From: Syntrophobacteraceae bacterium
GTDB lineage: Bacteria > Desulfobacterota > Syntrophobacteria > Syntrophobacterales > Syntrophobacteraceae
Direction of reading: 5' to 3'
Length of the DNA stretch: 57,593 nt
Assembly (NCBI GenBank): GCA_025454175.1
Contig: JALOOX010000015.1
Coordinates: 1 to 57,593 of the forward strand
In this document: positions 18,886 through 26,978 of the stretch, piece after piece
Position numbering within the stretch: the first letter of the stretch is position 1
Layout of the letters: each line of letters starts with the position of its first letter
Position numbers and translations under genes: made by a program
Notes under the pieces: model-generated
Told to the model about the DNA's origin: nothing
Databases searched by the model: none
What the model saw: the letters and a program-made list of their open reading frames with translations, nothing else

Positions 18886-19413
18886 TCACAACATGGCGGC
18901 GGTATTGCGCTGAGAGAGGTCCTCGCTCGCCCGGGGCCGGTACCGTCCCCCGGCCTCCTGGATTTCCCCGAGGACCCGCTCGCAGAGATCAGCCATTCTG
19001 GCCTGAACGACTTCCGTCAGCTCCAGGCCCCATGGCGAGATATCGGCGGGCTCGATTCCCACGATCACGGTATGGGGGCGTTTGCCCAGGATTTCCGCAT
19101 AGGCCAGGGTTTCCACCAGGTCCAGCTGGTGCAGGGAGCTCTTGAAGGTGACCCGCTTGTTCAGATCATCCGCATCCAGCCTGTAGATGGTTCCCGGAGG
19201 CTCACCGTTTTGCACGGCGTCCACGACAATGAGCCAGTCGGCCCCCGTGATGGGATCCAGCAGGCGCAGGCCCAGCGTGCCCCCATCGTAGAATTCGACA
19301 TTGTCGGAAAACTCGTAGCGAGCCTGAAGCTCTTCGATCACCCTCACCCCGACGCCCTCATCATGAAGGAGGATGTTTCCAACGCCGAGAACCAGTATGC
19401 GGTTTTTGTCCAT
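18886..19413 (-). CDS. hynC: Hydrogenase maturation protease (HyaD/HycI family)
   Basis: The 175-aa product has the family motif LVLGVGNILLHDEGVGVRVIEEL, with an acidic nickel-sensing residue in HDEG, and a second acidic site in VVDAVQNG. This endopeptidase trims the C-terminal extension of the [NiFe] large subunit after nickel insertion. It is encoded just after the large subunit, 91 bp away across a strong terminator, and 14 bp before hypC. A GAGGAG ribosome site precedes the ATG. The extended C-terminus (RYRPRASEDLSQRN) is unusual but short. The symbol follows Desulfovibrio naming; other schemes use hyaD. Confidence 0.93.
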   Translation of the reverse strand: MDKNRILVLGVGNILLHDEGVGVRVIEELQARYEFSDNVEFYDGGTLGLRLLDPITGADWLIVVDAVQNGEPPGTIYRLDADDLNKRVTFKSSLHQLDLVETLAYAEILGKRPHTVIVGIEPADISPWGLELTEVVQARMADLCERVLGEIQEAGGRYRPRASEDLSQRNTAAML

Positions 19414-19436
19414 TTGCTCCTCAGGCTCGATGCGAA

Positions 19437-19477
19437 TAAAAAACAGGAACCTGTCCTTGTTTGTCGGCAGGTTCCTG
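19437..19477 (-). terminator. Strong intrinsic terminator between hydrogenase structural and maturation genes
   Basis: On the minus strand a perfect 10-bp stem (CAGGAACCTG / CAGGTTCCTG) with a 14-nt loop is followed directly by TTTTTTATT. It sits 28 bp after the large-subunit stop and 24 bp before the maturation-protease start. It should reduce read-through into the accessory genes. Confidence 0.85.
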
Positions 19478-19504
19478 CTCCACTAGCTAACCGATGGGAT
19501 CGGC

Positions 19505-21145
19505 TTAGACAACTCTGAATTTATAGACTTCGTTGGTCTTCGGATCGATGACGTGGACGCCGCAGGCGATGCACGGATCGAAGGAATGGACCGTGCGGAG
19601 GATCTCCACCGGGCGCTTGGGGTCGGCCACGGGGGTCCCCATGAGAGCCTCTTCGACGGGGCTCGGTTTGTTGCCGGCACACCGCGGACCCAGGTTCCAC
19701 GTGGAGGGCACCACCAGCTGGTAGTTCCCGATCTTCTGGTCCTTGATTTCGATCCAGTGCCCGAGGGCGCCGCGGGGCACATCGTTCAGACCGGCGCCCT
19801 TGGCCGCGGCGGGCATCTCATAGGGCTGGTAGGTCTTGTTGTCCCCCTTCTTGAGGTTTTCGACCAGCTGATCGATCCATCCGTCCATGGCTTCACCGAT
19901 GATCTGACTCTCCACGGCGCGGGCGGCGGTTCTGCCGAGGGTCGAGAAGAGTGCCTCGGGCGGAAGGGCCAGGGCTTTGAGCACGCCGTCCACGGCCTTC
20001 TTGGTGGCTTCGTGTCCCTTGCCATACGCGATGAGAACGCGGGCCAGCGGACCCACTTCCATGGGCTCGCCCTTGTACCGGGGAGCCTTCATCCAGCTGT
20101 ATCGCTTTTCCACGTCCAGGGTCTCGTACTTGGGCTTCGTCTCGCCGACGGTCGGGTGCAGGGCCTTGTCTCCCTCATACCAGCTGTGCTTGACATGCTC
20201 TTCGATGGAAGCGATGTCGACGGGGTGCACCTGCTTGATCTGCCGTTTGAAAACGACACCCCTCGGAAAGAGCATGCTGTCGGGCTCTTTTTCGCTCTGG
20301 GGAAACTCGCCATAGGCCATGAAGTTCGTCGTGCCGCCGATCTTTCCCCAGTCCTTGTAGGACTTGGCCACGGCCAGCACGTCGGGGATGTAGACGTTCT
20401 TGACGAAATCCACCGTTTCCTTGAGGAGGAAGCGGAATTCGGCGATTCGGTCCACGTTGAGGTCCATGACACAGGTGACGCCCCCCGGGACCAGGGTCTG
20501 GAGATGGGGGTTCTTGGCGCCGAATATGGCATGCAGCCGCGCCGTCCGAGCCTGCTGCCGCAGGGCCTCCAGGTAGTGGGACACGGCCACAAGGTTCATT
20601 TCGGGGGAAAGCTTGTAGGCCGGGTGTCCCCAGTAGCCGTTGGTGAAGATGCCGAGCTGCCCGCTGTCCACGAGCTTCTTGAGCCGGGCCTTCACGATCT
20701 TGAAATCGTTGACGCCAGTCTTTCCGGCGGATGAAACCTGGTTGGCCAGGTCCGAAGCTTTCTTGGGGTCCGCCTTCAGAGCATTCACCAAGTCCACCCA
20801 GTCCAGGGCATGAAGATGATAGAAGTGGACGATGTGGTCGTGCAGGAACTGGGCGCCCAGAAGCAGATTGCGGATGATCCTGGCGTTGTCCGGAATGGTG
20901 AGCCCTATGGCATTGTCGACTGACCGCACCGACGCCAGGCCATGAACGTAGGTGCACACGCCGCAGGCCCGCTGGGTGAACAGCCAGGCATCACGGGGAT
21001 CGCGTCCCTGAAGGATGATCTCGAGTCCACGGAACAAAGTGGAACTGCTCCACGCATTCTTCACCTTACCGTTTTCGACTTCCACCTCGATGCGAAGGTG
21101 GCCCTCAATCCGAGTGACGGGATCGACAACAATTCGTTGCGCCAT
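19505..21145 (-). CDS. hynB: [NiFe] hydrogenase large subunit
   Basis: The 546-aa catalytic subunit has both nickel-ligand motifs: RACGVC (C61, C64) and DPCIACGVH (C525, C528). Fifteen residues follow His531 and form the cleavable maturation tail. HGLASVRSVDNA and GAQFLHDHIVHFYHLH are typical of group 1 uptake hydrogenases. It oxidises or evolves H2, exchanging electrons through the small subunit, and should be exported as a complex by the small subunit's Tat signal. It is encoded 91 bp after the small subunit. Length is normal for the periplasmic type. Confidence 0.97.
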   Translation of the reverse strand: MAQRIVVDPVTRIEGHLRIEVEVENGKVKNAWSSSTLFRGLEIILQGRDPRDAWLFTQRACGVCTYVHGLASVRSVDNAIGLTIPDNARIIRNLLLGAQFLHDHIVHFYHLHALDWVDLVNALKADPKKASDLANQVSSAGKTGVNDFKIVKARLKKLVDSGQLGIFTNGYWGHPAYKLSPEMNLVAVSHYLEALRQQARTARLHAIFGAKNPHLQTLVPGGVTCVMDLNVDRIAEFRFLLKETVDFVKNVYIPDVLAVAKSYKDWGKIGGTTNFMAYGEFPQSEKEPDSMLFPRGVVFKRQIKQVHPVDIASIEEHVKHSWYEGDKALHPTVGETKPKYETLDVEKRYSWMKAPRYKGEPMEVGPLARVLIAYGKGHEATKKAVDGVLKALALPPEALFSTLGRTAARAVESQIIGEAMDGWIDQLVENLKKGDNKTYQPYEMPAAAKGAGLNDVPRGALGHWIEIKDQKIGNYQLVVPSTWNLGPRCAGNKPSPVEEALMGTPVADPKRPVEILRTVHSFDPCIACGVHVIDPKTNEVYKFRVV

Positions 21146-21236
21146 CGCTGATCTCTCCTGATATCTAAGGAATCATGCCGCTGCTCCCAGCCGGGAAGGT
21201 AATCCCGGTTGTTCAGGAAGCGCTCAATCCGTTGAT

Positions 21237-22187
21237 TTATAGGGATTTGTAAAAAGGCGACATCTTGTCCCAGAAATCCGGCTCACTGCAGCCGATGCAG
21301 GGGTGCCCCCCCTCGACGGGCCAGCTGGTGCCGTCATTCCACTTGACAATGGCGCAGTTGTTATAGGTGTCGGGACCCTTGCAGCCCACCTGGAACAGGC
21401 AATAGCCCATCTCGGCTTCCTTGGACCCGAACTCGGTGACGAACTCCCCCGATTCGTAATGGCCCCGGCGCGGGCAGGTGTCATGAATGGTTCGGCCGTA
21501 GGCGAAGAGCGGCCGCTTCTTGTCGTCGAGATCGGGAAGCTTGCCGAAAAGCAGGTAGTTGACGACGGTGCCCACGAAATTGATGGGGTTGGGCGGGCAT
21601 CCGGGCACCTTGACGACGGGGGTCTTCAGGGCGTCGCCGAGGGCGGATTCAAGGTCCCTGGCTCCCGTGGGATTTGGAGCCGCCGCCGCCACGCCGCCAT
21701 ACGAAGAGCAGGTCCCGATGCATATATTGGCGAGGGCTTTCGGGCAGATGTCCTTGGCGATCTCGAGCATGGTGTGGCCGCCAATGGTGCCGTAGATACC
21801 GTTTTCGGCGGTGGGAATGGCCCCGTCCACCACGCAGATGAACTTTCCGGGATACTTCTTGACGGCAGCCTGCAGGGCTTCCTCGGACTGGTGGCCGGCA
21901 GCCGCCATGATCGTCTCGCTGTACTCCAGGGAAATGACGTCCAGAAGCAGTTCGTCGATCCAGGGATAGGAGGTGCGGAGGAGCGACTCGATGCAGCCCG
22001 TGCACTCGGCAAAGGATAGCCAGACCACGGGGGGCCGCTGAGGAGAAGCCAGCGCTTCCGCGATCCGAGGAGCGAACGATGGTCCCAACCCCATGGTGGC
22101 GGAAACGAGACCGCAGAACTTCATGAAATCTCTTCGTGAGACCCCTTTTTCTTCCAAACGATCTTCAAACCCCTTCGACAATTTCAT
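21237..22187 (-). CDS. hynA: [NiFe] hydrogenase small subunit, Tat-exported
   Basis: The 316-aa Fe-S subunit begins with a Tat signal (SRRDFMKFC at 17-25, then a hydrophobic stretch ending EALA). Proximal cluster ligands are in ECTGC, GTCSS and PGCPPNP. Distal and medial ligands are in HDTCPRR, GYCLFQVGCKG, NNC and GGHPCIGCSEPDFWD. In the NNCP motif common in relatives, Pro is replaced by Ala here. There is no C-terminal membrane helix, so the enzyme is probably soluble in the periplasm, passing electrons to cytochrome c. An AGGAGGTG ribosome site precedes ATG 22187. First gene of the operon. Confidence 0.96.
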   Translation of the reverse strand: MKLSKGFEDRLEEKGVSRRDFMKFCGLVSATMGLGPSFAPRIAEALASPQRPPVVWLSFAECTGCIESLLRTSYPWIDELLLDVISLEYSETIMAAAGHQSEEALQAAVKKYPGKFICVVDGAIPTAENGIYGTIGGHTMLEIAKDICPKALANICIGTCSSYGGVAAAAPNPTGARDLESALGDALKTPVVKVPGCPPNPINFVGTVVNYLLFGKLPDLDDKKRPLFAYGRTIHDTCPRRGHYESGEFVTEFGSKEAEMGYCLFQVGCKGPDTYNNCAIVKWNDGTSWPVEGGHPCIGCSEPDFWDKMSPFYKSL

Positions 22188-22420
22188 GCAGCACCTCCTG
22201 GAGCCGTTTAGATGATTGCCTACACCACGCTAAAAACCTGCTTGGTCCTGAAGAAAAGCTTGTGTGGCCGGGGAACGGAGAAGTGAGCGAGCAATCGCCG
22301 CGATGAGAGCTGGATGAATCGCGATTCCCCCTGGAATTCTTCCATGGCCACCCCAAGGTGAGGAGATAAACCATGGTCGACCCGAATGTGCCGCATTCAC
22401 GGCTCGGACCAGAGAACTGC

Positions 22421-22455
22421 TATCATTATAACGATATATAAGTCAAGTCGTTGAA
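22421..22455 (-). promoter_or_regulatory. Putative hydrogenase promoter with overlapping palindromic operator
   Basis: On the minus strand TATAAT (22430-22425) fits a sigma-70 -10, with a weak TTCAAC 19 bp upstream; TTGACT at 22446-22441 is an alternative -35. The -10 lies inside a 16-bp near-palindrome (22421-22436, TATCATTATAACGATA, two mismatched positions), as expected for a repressor site. The 5' leader would be about 230 nt. The regulator is unknown. Confidence 0.45.
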
Positions 22456-22852
22456 AGATCAGTGAAAAAACTCTCTAATCCCGCGTGGGACTTGTGCATT
22501 TCCATGCAAAGTCAATCGAGGGGTGGCGGTGAAGGGTCCAATGTCGGCGGAACCGAATTCACCGGGGGAGATGCGGCGGGGCCGCCGTTGATGAGCCTCA
22601 GGCAAAACCGCAGGGGGAAAAGCTCATGTGAAGGAATGCTCGATTGGCTTGTGCAACGTGACGGTGAGCTCACCGGGGAGTGACGGTTCTCGAGGGAATG
22701 GTCCTTGAAAAGATGTACACTGGTCGGACGGGAGCGGGTTCAAGGGCTTGCTGGAATCATCCGGGGGGCCGAAGGAGATGTCTGGGGCAGTCGCCGGCAT
22801 CTTCCCTTCAAGACCCCCTGGCGGGCTAAAAATGAGGCAACGATCTCACTCG
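22456..22852. other. Intergenic region upstream of the hydrogenase operon
   Basis: No supported gene. A 73-codon plus-strand frame beginning GTG at 22462 lacks a ribosome site and has low-information composition. I compared it by eye with c-di-GMP and other common riboswitch cores and saw no match. Confidence 0.4.
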
Positions 22853-23029
22853 TCAGTTCTGGATGACCGCGGCCAGTTTGTCGAGAATGCGATTGGGAAC
22901 CGGATAGCCGTCCTTGACCAAATACAGGCCCAGGAGGGTGGCATCAAACTCCATGGCCTTCGCAGCCTCCGACACAGACATGCCCTTGGTCTCCATCTGC
23001 TCAATCAACTCCATTTTCCGTGCTTCCAT
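22853..23029 (-). CDS. Small helical protein (58 aa), possible HTH/anti-repressor type
   Basis: ATG 23029 has an AAAGGA ribosome site 7 nt upstream, better than the upstream in-frame ATG at 23071. The product is amphipathic-helical: MELIEQMETKGMSVSEAAK, then FDATLLGLYLV, then PNRILDKLAAVIQN. The middle (MSVSEAAKAMEFDATLLGLYL) resembles a small helix-turn-helix. It has no cysteines or signal peptide. It lies alone, between the hydrogenase operon and a receiver gene. The family is not known to me. Confidence 0.55.
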   Translation of the reverse strand: MEARKMELIEQMETKGMSVSEAAKAMEFDATLLGLYLVKDGYPVPNRILDKLAAVIQN

Positions 23030-23254
23030 CTGCAGTCCTTTCTTTTGTAAATCAAACGTTTTGCCCGGCATGAATCAGACGGTCTCCAAATTGATTCCTT
23101 GCTGCAAGCTGCAAGGGTGGGATCACCTCCACATTCAATTGACCATAGCGGAACCGTCACACGGTTGGCAAGTGGTTTGTGCAAGCTACTCGGCGGGTGG
23201 ATTCAGCAGAGAACGCGATGGGCCATGAAACCGCAAAAACATCTTGGCCGCCCC

Positions 23255-23295
23255 AAAAAATCAAGAGGCCGCGGGATTTACTCCGCGGCCTCTTG
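23255..23295 (-). terminator. Intrinsic terminator
   Basis: A perfect 13-bp GC-rich stem (CAAGAGGCCGCGG / CCGCGGCCTCTTG) has an 8-nt loop and is followed on the minus strand by A then TTTTTT. It most likely ends the transcript that begins upstream with the orphan receiver gene, about 285 bp beyond that gene's stop. Confidence 0.85.
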
Positions 23296-23299
23296 GGGA

Positions 23300-23580
23300 C
23301 GGTGAGGACCTCTCAGAAAACAACTTGAACCTCAGCGTGAACAAGGAGATGAGTAACGAACAACCGATGTAACGGGGCGCTTGAACAGCATGAGCACGAA
23401 CATGAGCACGCACTTGAACAGGAGATTCAGCAGCACGCGGCGCAACAGCAACAGATACAACATTCACACGAGAAGGATAATTATTACGAGAATCCGAATC
23501 AACAGGAGATGGATCATCAAATCCAAGCGCAACCAAGAACTACAGCATGAGCAGCAACACGAAATCAATATTCAACAGCA
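23300..23580. other. Low-complexity stretch between receiver gene and terminator
   Basis: This ~280-bp segment is much less GC-rich than its surroundings and is dominated by CAG, CAT, CAC, GAG and CAA triplets on the plus strand. One plus frame reads as a Gln/His/Glu-rich peptide (EQHEHEHEHALEQEIQQHAA) without a start codon, and the same bias resumes in another frame after a stop. On the minus strand the same bases give a frame with almost exclusively T-ending codons from a TTG. It could be decayed coding DNA or a long structured 3' UTR. No function assigned. Confidence 0.45.
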
Positions 23581-24042
23581 TCAATACTCTGAGAGCTCCC
23601 TCGATAGAATGGAGGCAGATGAACATTCAAGATTCACTAATTGCTCCCATTCCGGTTTCCTGCCAGGCAGGCTCTTTCTGGAACTGGCCGAGATCATCGC
23701 GGATTCCAACTCAGCAACATCAAAGGGCTTTTTCAGAAAAGATCGCACATTCACCTTGAGAAGATCACGAGCCACAACGGGATAGTCGAATTCAGAAATC
23801 ACAATCGATGCCATATCGGGGTCAACGAGCTTCAGGTCTCTCAGCAGGGTCCCGCCATTCGCGTCAGGAAGATGATATTCGAGAATGATGATATCGTACT
23901 TGAACATTCGAGCCAGATTCAAAGCATCGCGAGCACAACAGCAGCTGTCGTAGGGATACCCCGACCGTTCCAAAAATTTTTCCAAAGAGCGTTTTAATGG
24001 AGCCTCATCTTCAACCAGCAGCACACGATTTTCCGCTTCCAC
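23581..24042 (-). CDS. Orphan receiver-domain protein with Glu at the phosphoacceptor site
   Basis: The GTG at 24042 is preceded by GGAGG seven bases upstream and starts the receiver (VEAENRVLLVEDE). The 153-aa protein has the acidic pocket (VEDE), switch Ser (IVISEFD) and Lys (FLKKPFD), but the residue after DIIIL is Glu55, where an Asp is normally phosphorylated (IILEYHLPDANGG). A short C-terminal tail (GRKPEWEQLVNLE) follows; there is no output domain. It may mimic the phosphorylated state constitutively. It is encoded downstream of an NtrC-type regulator on the same strand, with a 248-bp gap. Confidence 0.8.
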   Translation of the reverse strand: MEAENRVLLVEDEAPLKRSLEKFLERSGYPYDSCCCARDALNLARMFKYDIIILEYHLPDANGGTLLRDLKLVDPDMASIVISEFDYPVVARDLLKVNVRSFLKKPFDVAELESAMISASSRKSLPGRKPEWEQLVNLECSSASILSRELSEY

Positions 24043-24290
24043 AGTCAGCCTCCGACATCTGCCTTTAGCAAGGGTAATGCCAATTGATGGGTCAGCGGAA
24101 GTGCCGCATGTGCACACGGTTTATGACCCCGGGCCGGTTTTTCGATTGTGGTCGATGTGGATAGTATTCTTCAGGATCGAGGCGAAATCAACGTACATTC
24201 AATCTGAGCTGATATATTAGCATCATGAATTCAACTGGTTATATGGAGTGGGGAATAGTGTTCACTTTGCGGGCTGGTGGATGATAATGT

Positions 24291-25673
24291 TCATGAAGGA
24301 AGGCCGTATTTCTTTAAGCGATAGAGGAGGATATGGCGGGGTACCCTGAGATACCTGGCCGTCCTGGCCTTGTTGCCCCCACAAAGGTCATAAGCCTTGA
24401 GAATGATAGCTTTTTCCGCTTCATCCAGGCTGATTCCCCCTGGCGGCAGCTCGAACCGCAATGCATCGGACACTTCAGCGGACGGAACGGCTGACGCCGG
24501 CCTGAGAAAGTGCAGGTGCTGACCGAGTATGGTTTCGTCATTTTCGAGCAATACGACCCGTTCCAGGGTATTTCGGAGCTCGCGCACGTTCCCGGGCCAG
24601 TCGTGGCTCGACAGCAGTTGCTCCGCCTCGCGGCTGATGCCTCGGAAGCGCTTTCCATATTTGTCGTTGAATTCTTCCATGAAGAAGTGAGCCAGGGACA
24701 GGATGTCTTCGGACCGTTCTCTCAGGGGAGGCAGGTCGATGCGGATGGTGGCCAGCCTGAAGAAGAGATCCTTCCTGAACTGCCCTTGCTCGGAAGCCTG
24801 CCAGAGGTCCTGATTACAGGCTGAGAGAATTCGGATGTCGACTCTCCGTTTGCGGGTCCCGCCCACCGGGAAGAACTCTCTTTCCTCCAGAACCCTCAAC
24901 AGCTTGGCCTGGATTTCCGGATGCAAATCCACCACTTCGTCGAGGAAGAGCGTTCCTCCGTCCGCCACCTGCAGGAGACCTTCCTTGCCCTCGGACCGTG
25001 CACCCGTGAAGGCTCCTCTTTCATATCCGAAGAGCTCGCTTTCGATGATCTCCGCACTGAAAGCCGCACAGTTGAGGGCTACGAAAGGGTAAGCGGTTCG
25101 GGGGCTTCGGGCGTGGATGAGCCTTGCGAAAAGCTCCTTTCCCACTCCGCTTTCACCCTGGATCAGGACGCCGGCATCTGGACTCTGGGCGCTCTTGATG
25201 GCGAGAACCTGAGCGTCGAGGAACCTTGCGTTCCTGCCGATCAGGCGGTTGACGGAATGCAGACGCTGCACCTCCTGCCTGAGGCGATCGACCTCGTTTT
25301 TGAGGCCCGCATGGTCGAGGGCGGACTGGACCGTGAGCTCGAACTCCTCGAGGTCCACGGGCTTGACCAGATAGTCGAAGGCTCCCCGCTTGATGGCCGT
25401 CACCACATCCTTGACGTGCTCATAGGCGGTGATCATGACCACCGTGGGAGAGGGCCGCATTTCCTTGATGCTCGAGATGACGTCGAGGCCGCTCATGTCG
25501 GGCAGGCCGATGTCGAGAAGCACGAGGTCCGGTTCTTCCTCGCGAGCGAGCTTAAGGCCCATCGTCCCGTTTTCGGCCTCGTGGACGATGTAGGTCTTCT
25601 CGAGGAGCCGCCGCATGGCATTCCGGAAGGAATGCTCGTCGTCGATGATCAGGATCTTGTGCTTCTCTCGCAT
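24291..25673 (-). CDS. Sigma-54-dependent response regulator (NtrC family)
   Basis: The 460-aa protein has a receiver (1-120; D54 in LLDIGLPDMSG, Lys in YLVKPVD), an AAA+ sigma-54 activation domain (about 145-375) with Walker A GESGVGKE, the GAFTGA loop, Walker B GGTLFLDEV and the R-finger segment FRKDLFFRL, and a C-terminal Fis-type HTH (GNKARTARYLRVPRHILLYRLKKYG). It activates sigma-54 promoters when phosphorylated. No kinase gene is adjacent, so its partner is elsewhere. The HTH contains PRHILLYRLKKY rather than the usual SRxTLYxKLKKY, a mild departure. Confidence 0.95.
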   Translation of the reverse strand: MREKHKILIIDDEHSFRNAMRRLLEKTYIVHEAENGTMGLKLAREEEPDLVLLDIGLPDMSGLDVISSIKEMRPSPTVVMITAYEHVKDVVTAIKRGAFDYLVKPVDLEEFELTVQSALDHAGLKNEVDRLRQEVQRLHSVNRLIGRNARFLDAQVLAIKSAQSPDAGVLIQGESGVGKELFARLIHARSPRTAYPFVALNCAAFSAEIIESELFGYERGAFTGARSEGKEGLLQVADGGTLFLDEVVDLHPEIQAKLLRVLEEREFFPVGGTRKRRVDIRILSACNQDLWQASEQGQFRKDLFFRLATIRIDLPPLRERSEDILSLAHFFMEEFNDKYGKRFRGISREAEQLLSSHDWPGNVRELRNTLERVVLLENDETILGQHLHFLRPASAVPSAEVSDALRFELPPGGISLDEAEKAIILKAYDLCGGNKARTARYLRVPRHILLYRLKKYGLPS

Positions 25674-26091
25674 CGATTCTACTCAACTGTGAAAAATTTC
25701 GAGTTTCGGGTTTGGAGCTACGAGTTGAAAATTGGCCCCACCGTGAGGCTTTTCATGCTTCAAGGTCTCCCAAAAGGGTTTGGGGCCTTGCACTTTTCGA
25801 ACAGAACGTTCACTTAACGGTCTGTCCTCGATCCGTCAAGAAGAGCGATTGGATGCCCTGAAGCAGGATCGTGCCGAGCGGCGGGGTGCGGGAGTCGTGG
25901 CGCCGGAGAAAGAGCATGGACGAAAAGGATTCAGCCCCCAGGGGACCCTTGGTGCGGCAACAACTCGGACCAGTCTGGAAAGAAACCGATGAGCGAGGGG
26001 AGAAGACGACCGCGGACGTTCTCGGCGGGACGCGTCCGAGTCCTCCCCCCTACCTCGCTCGACGGATACCTCAAGGGATGCATGCCGGCCT
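25674..26091. other. Intergenic region between regulator and lipoprotein genes
   Basis: About 420 bp without a supported gene. The part next to the regulator start has G/T-rich text (GAGTTTCGGGTTTGGAGC) similar to sequence upstream of ilvC, possibly a degenerate dispersed repeat. The rest is GC-rich with no motif. No terminator is obvious after the lipoprotein stop. Confidence 0.4.
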
Positions 26092-26742
26092 TCAGCGACG
26101 CGGCAGCGCCGAGAGGAGGCGCGACACTTCGAAATCGACGACGCGCTGCACGTCATAGGGCGGTACCGCCGCCAGATCAATGGTGGTGCTTCTCTGGGAG
26201 CTGGCGCGGTCGTGGAGACTGTAGAGGTTGAGATCGATTCGAACCAGAGGAGTCGACGCCGGAGCGATGATGCCCAGCGCTCCGCCACTGGCGGCGCCGA
26301 TGGCCGCACCGGCTCCGGGGTCTCCCGCCGCGGCTCCGATGACCGCACCCGTTGCCGCTCCAAACAGGGCGCCACCCAACGCGTTGCCCGCCCGGACATC
26401 AGGGTTGTCCCGAGAGCCACCCGACAGGACAATTTCGATGGCGAAATCGGCCTCCCGCTGTCGGCGGACCTGGTCATAGCCTCGCCGATAGAGAGTCTGA
26501 ACCGTGAAGGGCAGCTGATGGATGCCGAGAGGAGTGTAATCCTGCACATCCATGACATAGGTCATGTCATTGGGGCCGAGGCTGAAAGGCGGCTCGGATG
26601 CGTAAGCGGGAGGGGGCGGATAGGGCTGGCCCGCGCCGGAGCCGTAGTACGGTCCGTACTGATAGGGAGCGCAAGCTGCAAGCACTCCGGATACCAGAAC
26701 AAGAGCCATGAATAACCTCAGTGGATGTTGCCATGTTTTCAT
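26092..26742 (-). CDS. Lipoprotein with glycine-zipper segment
   Basis: ATG 26742 has a GGGGAA ribosome site; the longer frame is unlikely. The 216-aa product has a lipoprotein signal ending in L-A-A-C. A Tyr/Pro/Gly-rich segment follows (QYGPYYGSGAGQPYPPPP), then a soluble region, then at about 130-165 a glycine zipper (GNALGGALFGAATGAVIGAA) like those in outer-membrane-associated lipoproteins. The C-terminal part (LVRIDLNLYSLHDRASSQRS) is probably a beta domain. Likely anchored in the envelope and possibly associated with membranes through the zipper. Function unknown; single gene. Confidence 0.75.
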   Translation of the reverse strand: MKTWQHPLRLFMALVLVSGVLAACAPYQYGPYYGSGAGQPYPPPPAYASEPPFSLGPNDMTYVMDVQDYTPLGIHQLPFTVQTLYRRGYDQVRRQREADFAIEIVLSGGSRDNPDVRAGNALGGALFGAATGAVIGAAAGDPGAGAAIGAASGGALGIIAPASTPLVRIDLNLYSLHDRASSQRSTTIDLAAVPPYDVQRVVDFEVSRLLSALPRR

Positions 26743-26978
26743 GGTTATTCCCCTTTTTGCCAGGTTGACGTTGCCATTATTGATGCGCTTGTTAAAAGCA
26801 GTCACTTACACTATTTAACACGAGATTTGCCCCAGGGTACAAGATGCAAAAATAGTTCCTCGCACCTGTGAGCCCGCCCGGGCGCCCTGGTCCATCAGGG
26901 AATGTTGACTTGATATGGGGACCCTGCGAAGATGCTCGACGCCGCCAATGGCTCCAACAATCACCCGGGGAGACCGTC

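Noticed and set aside
22500-22700. Possible riboswitch upstream of the hydrogenase operon
   Set aside because: No match by eye to the c-di-GMP, cobalamin or other common aptamer cores, and the region is on the upstream side of the predicted promoter.
25836-26558. 240-codon minus frame overlapping the glycine-zipper lipoprotein gene
   Set aside because: It is an Arg/Ser-rich shadow of the real lipoprotein frame.
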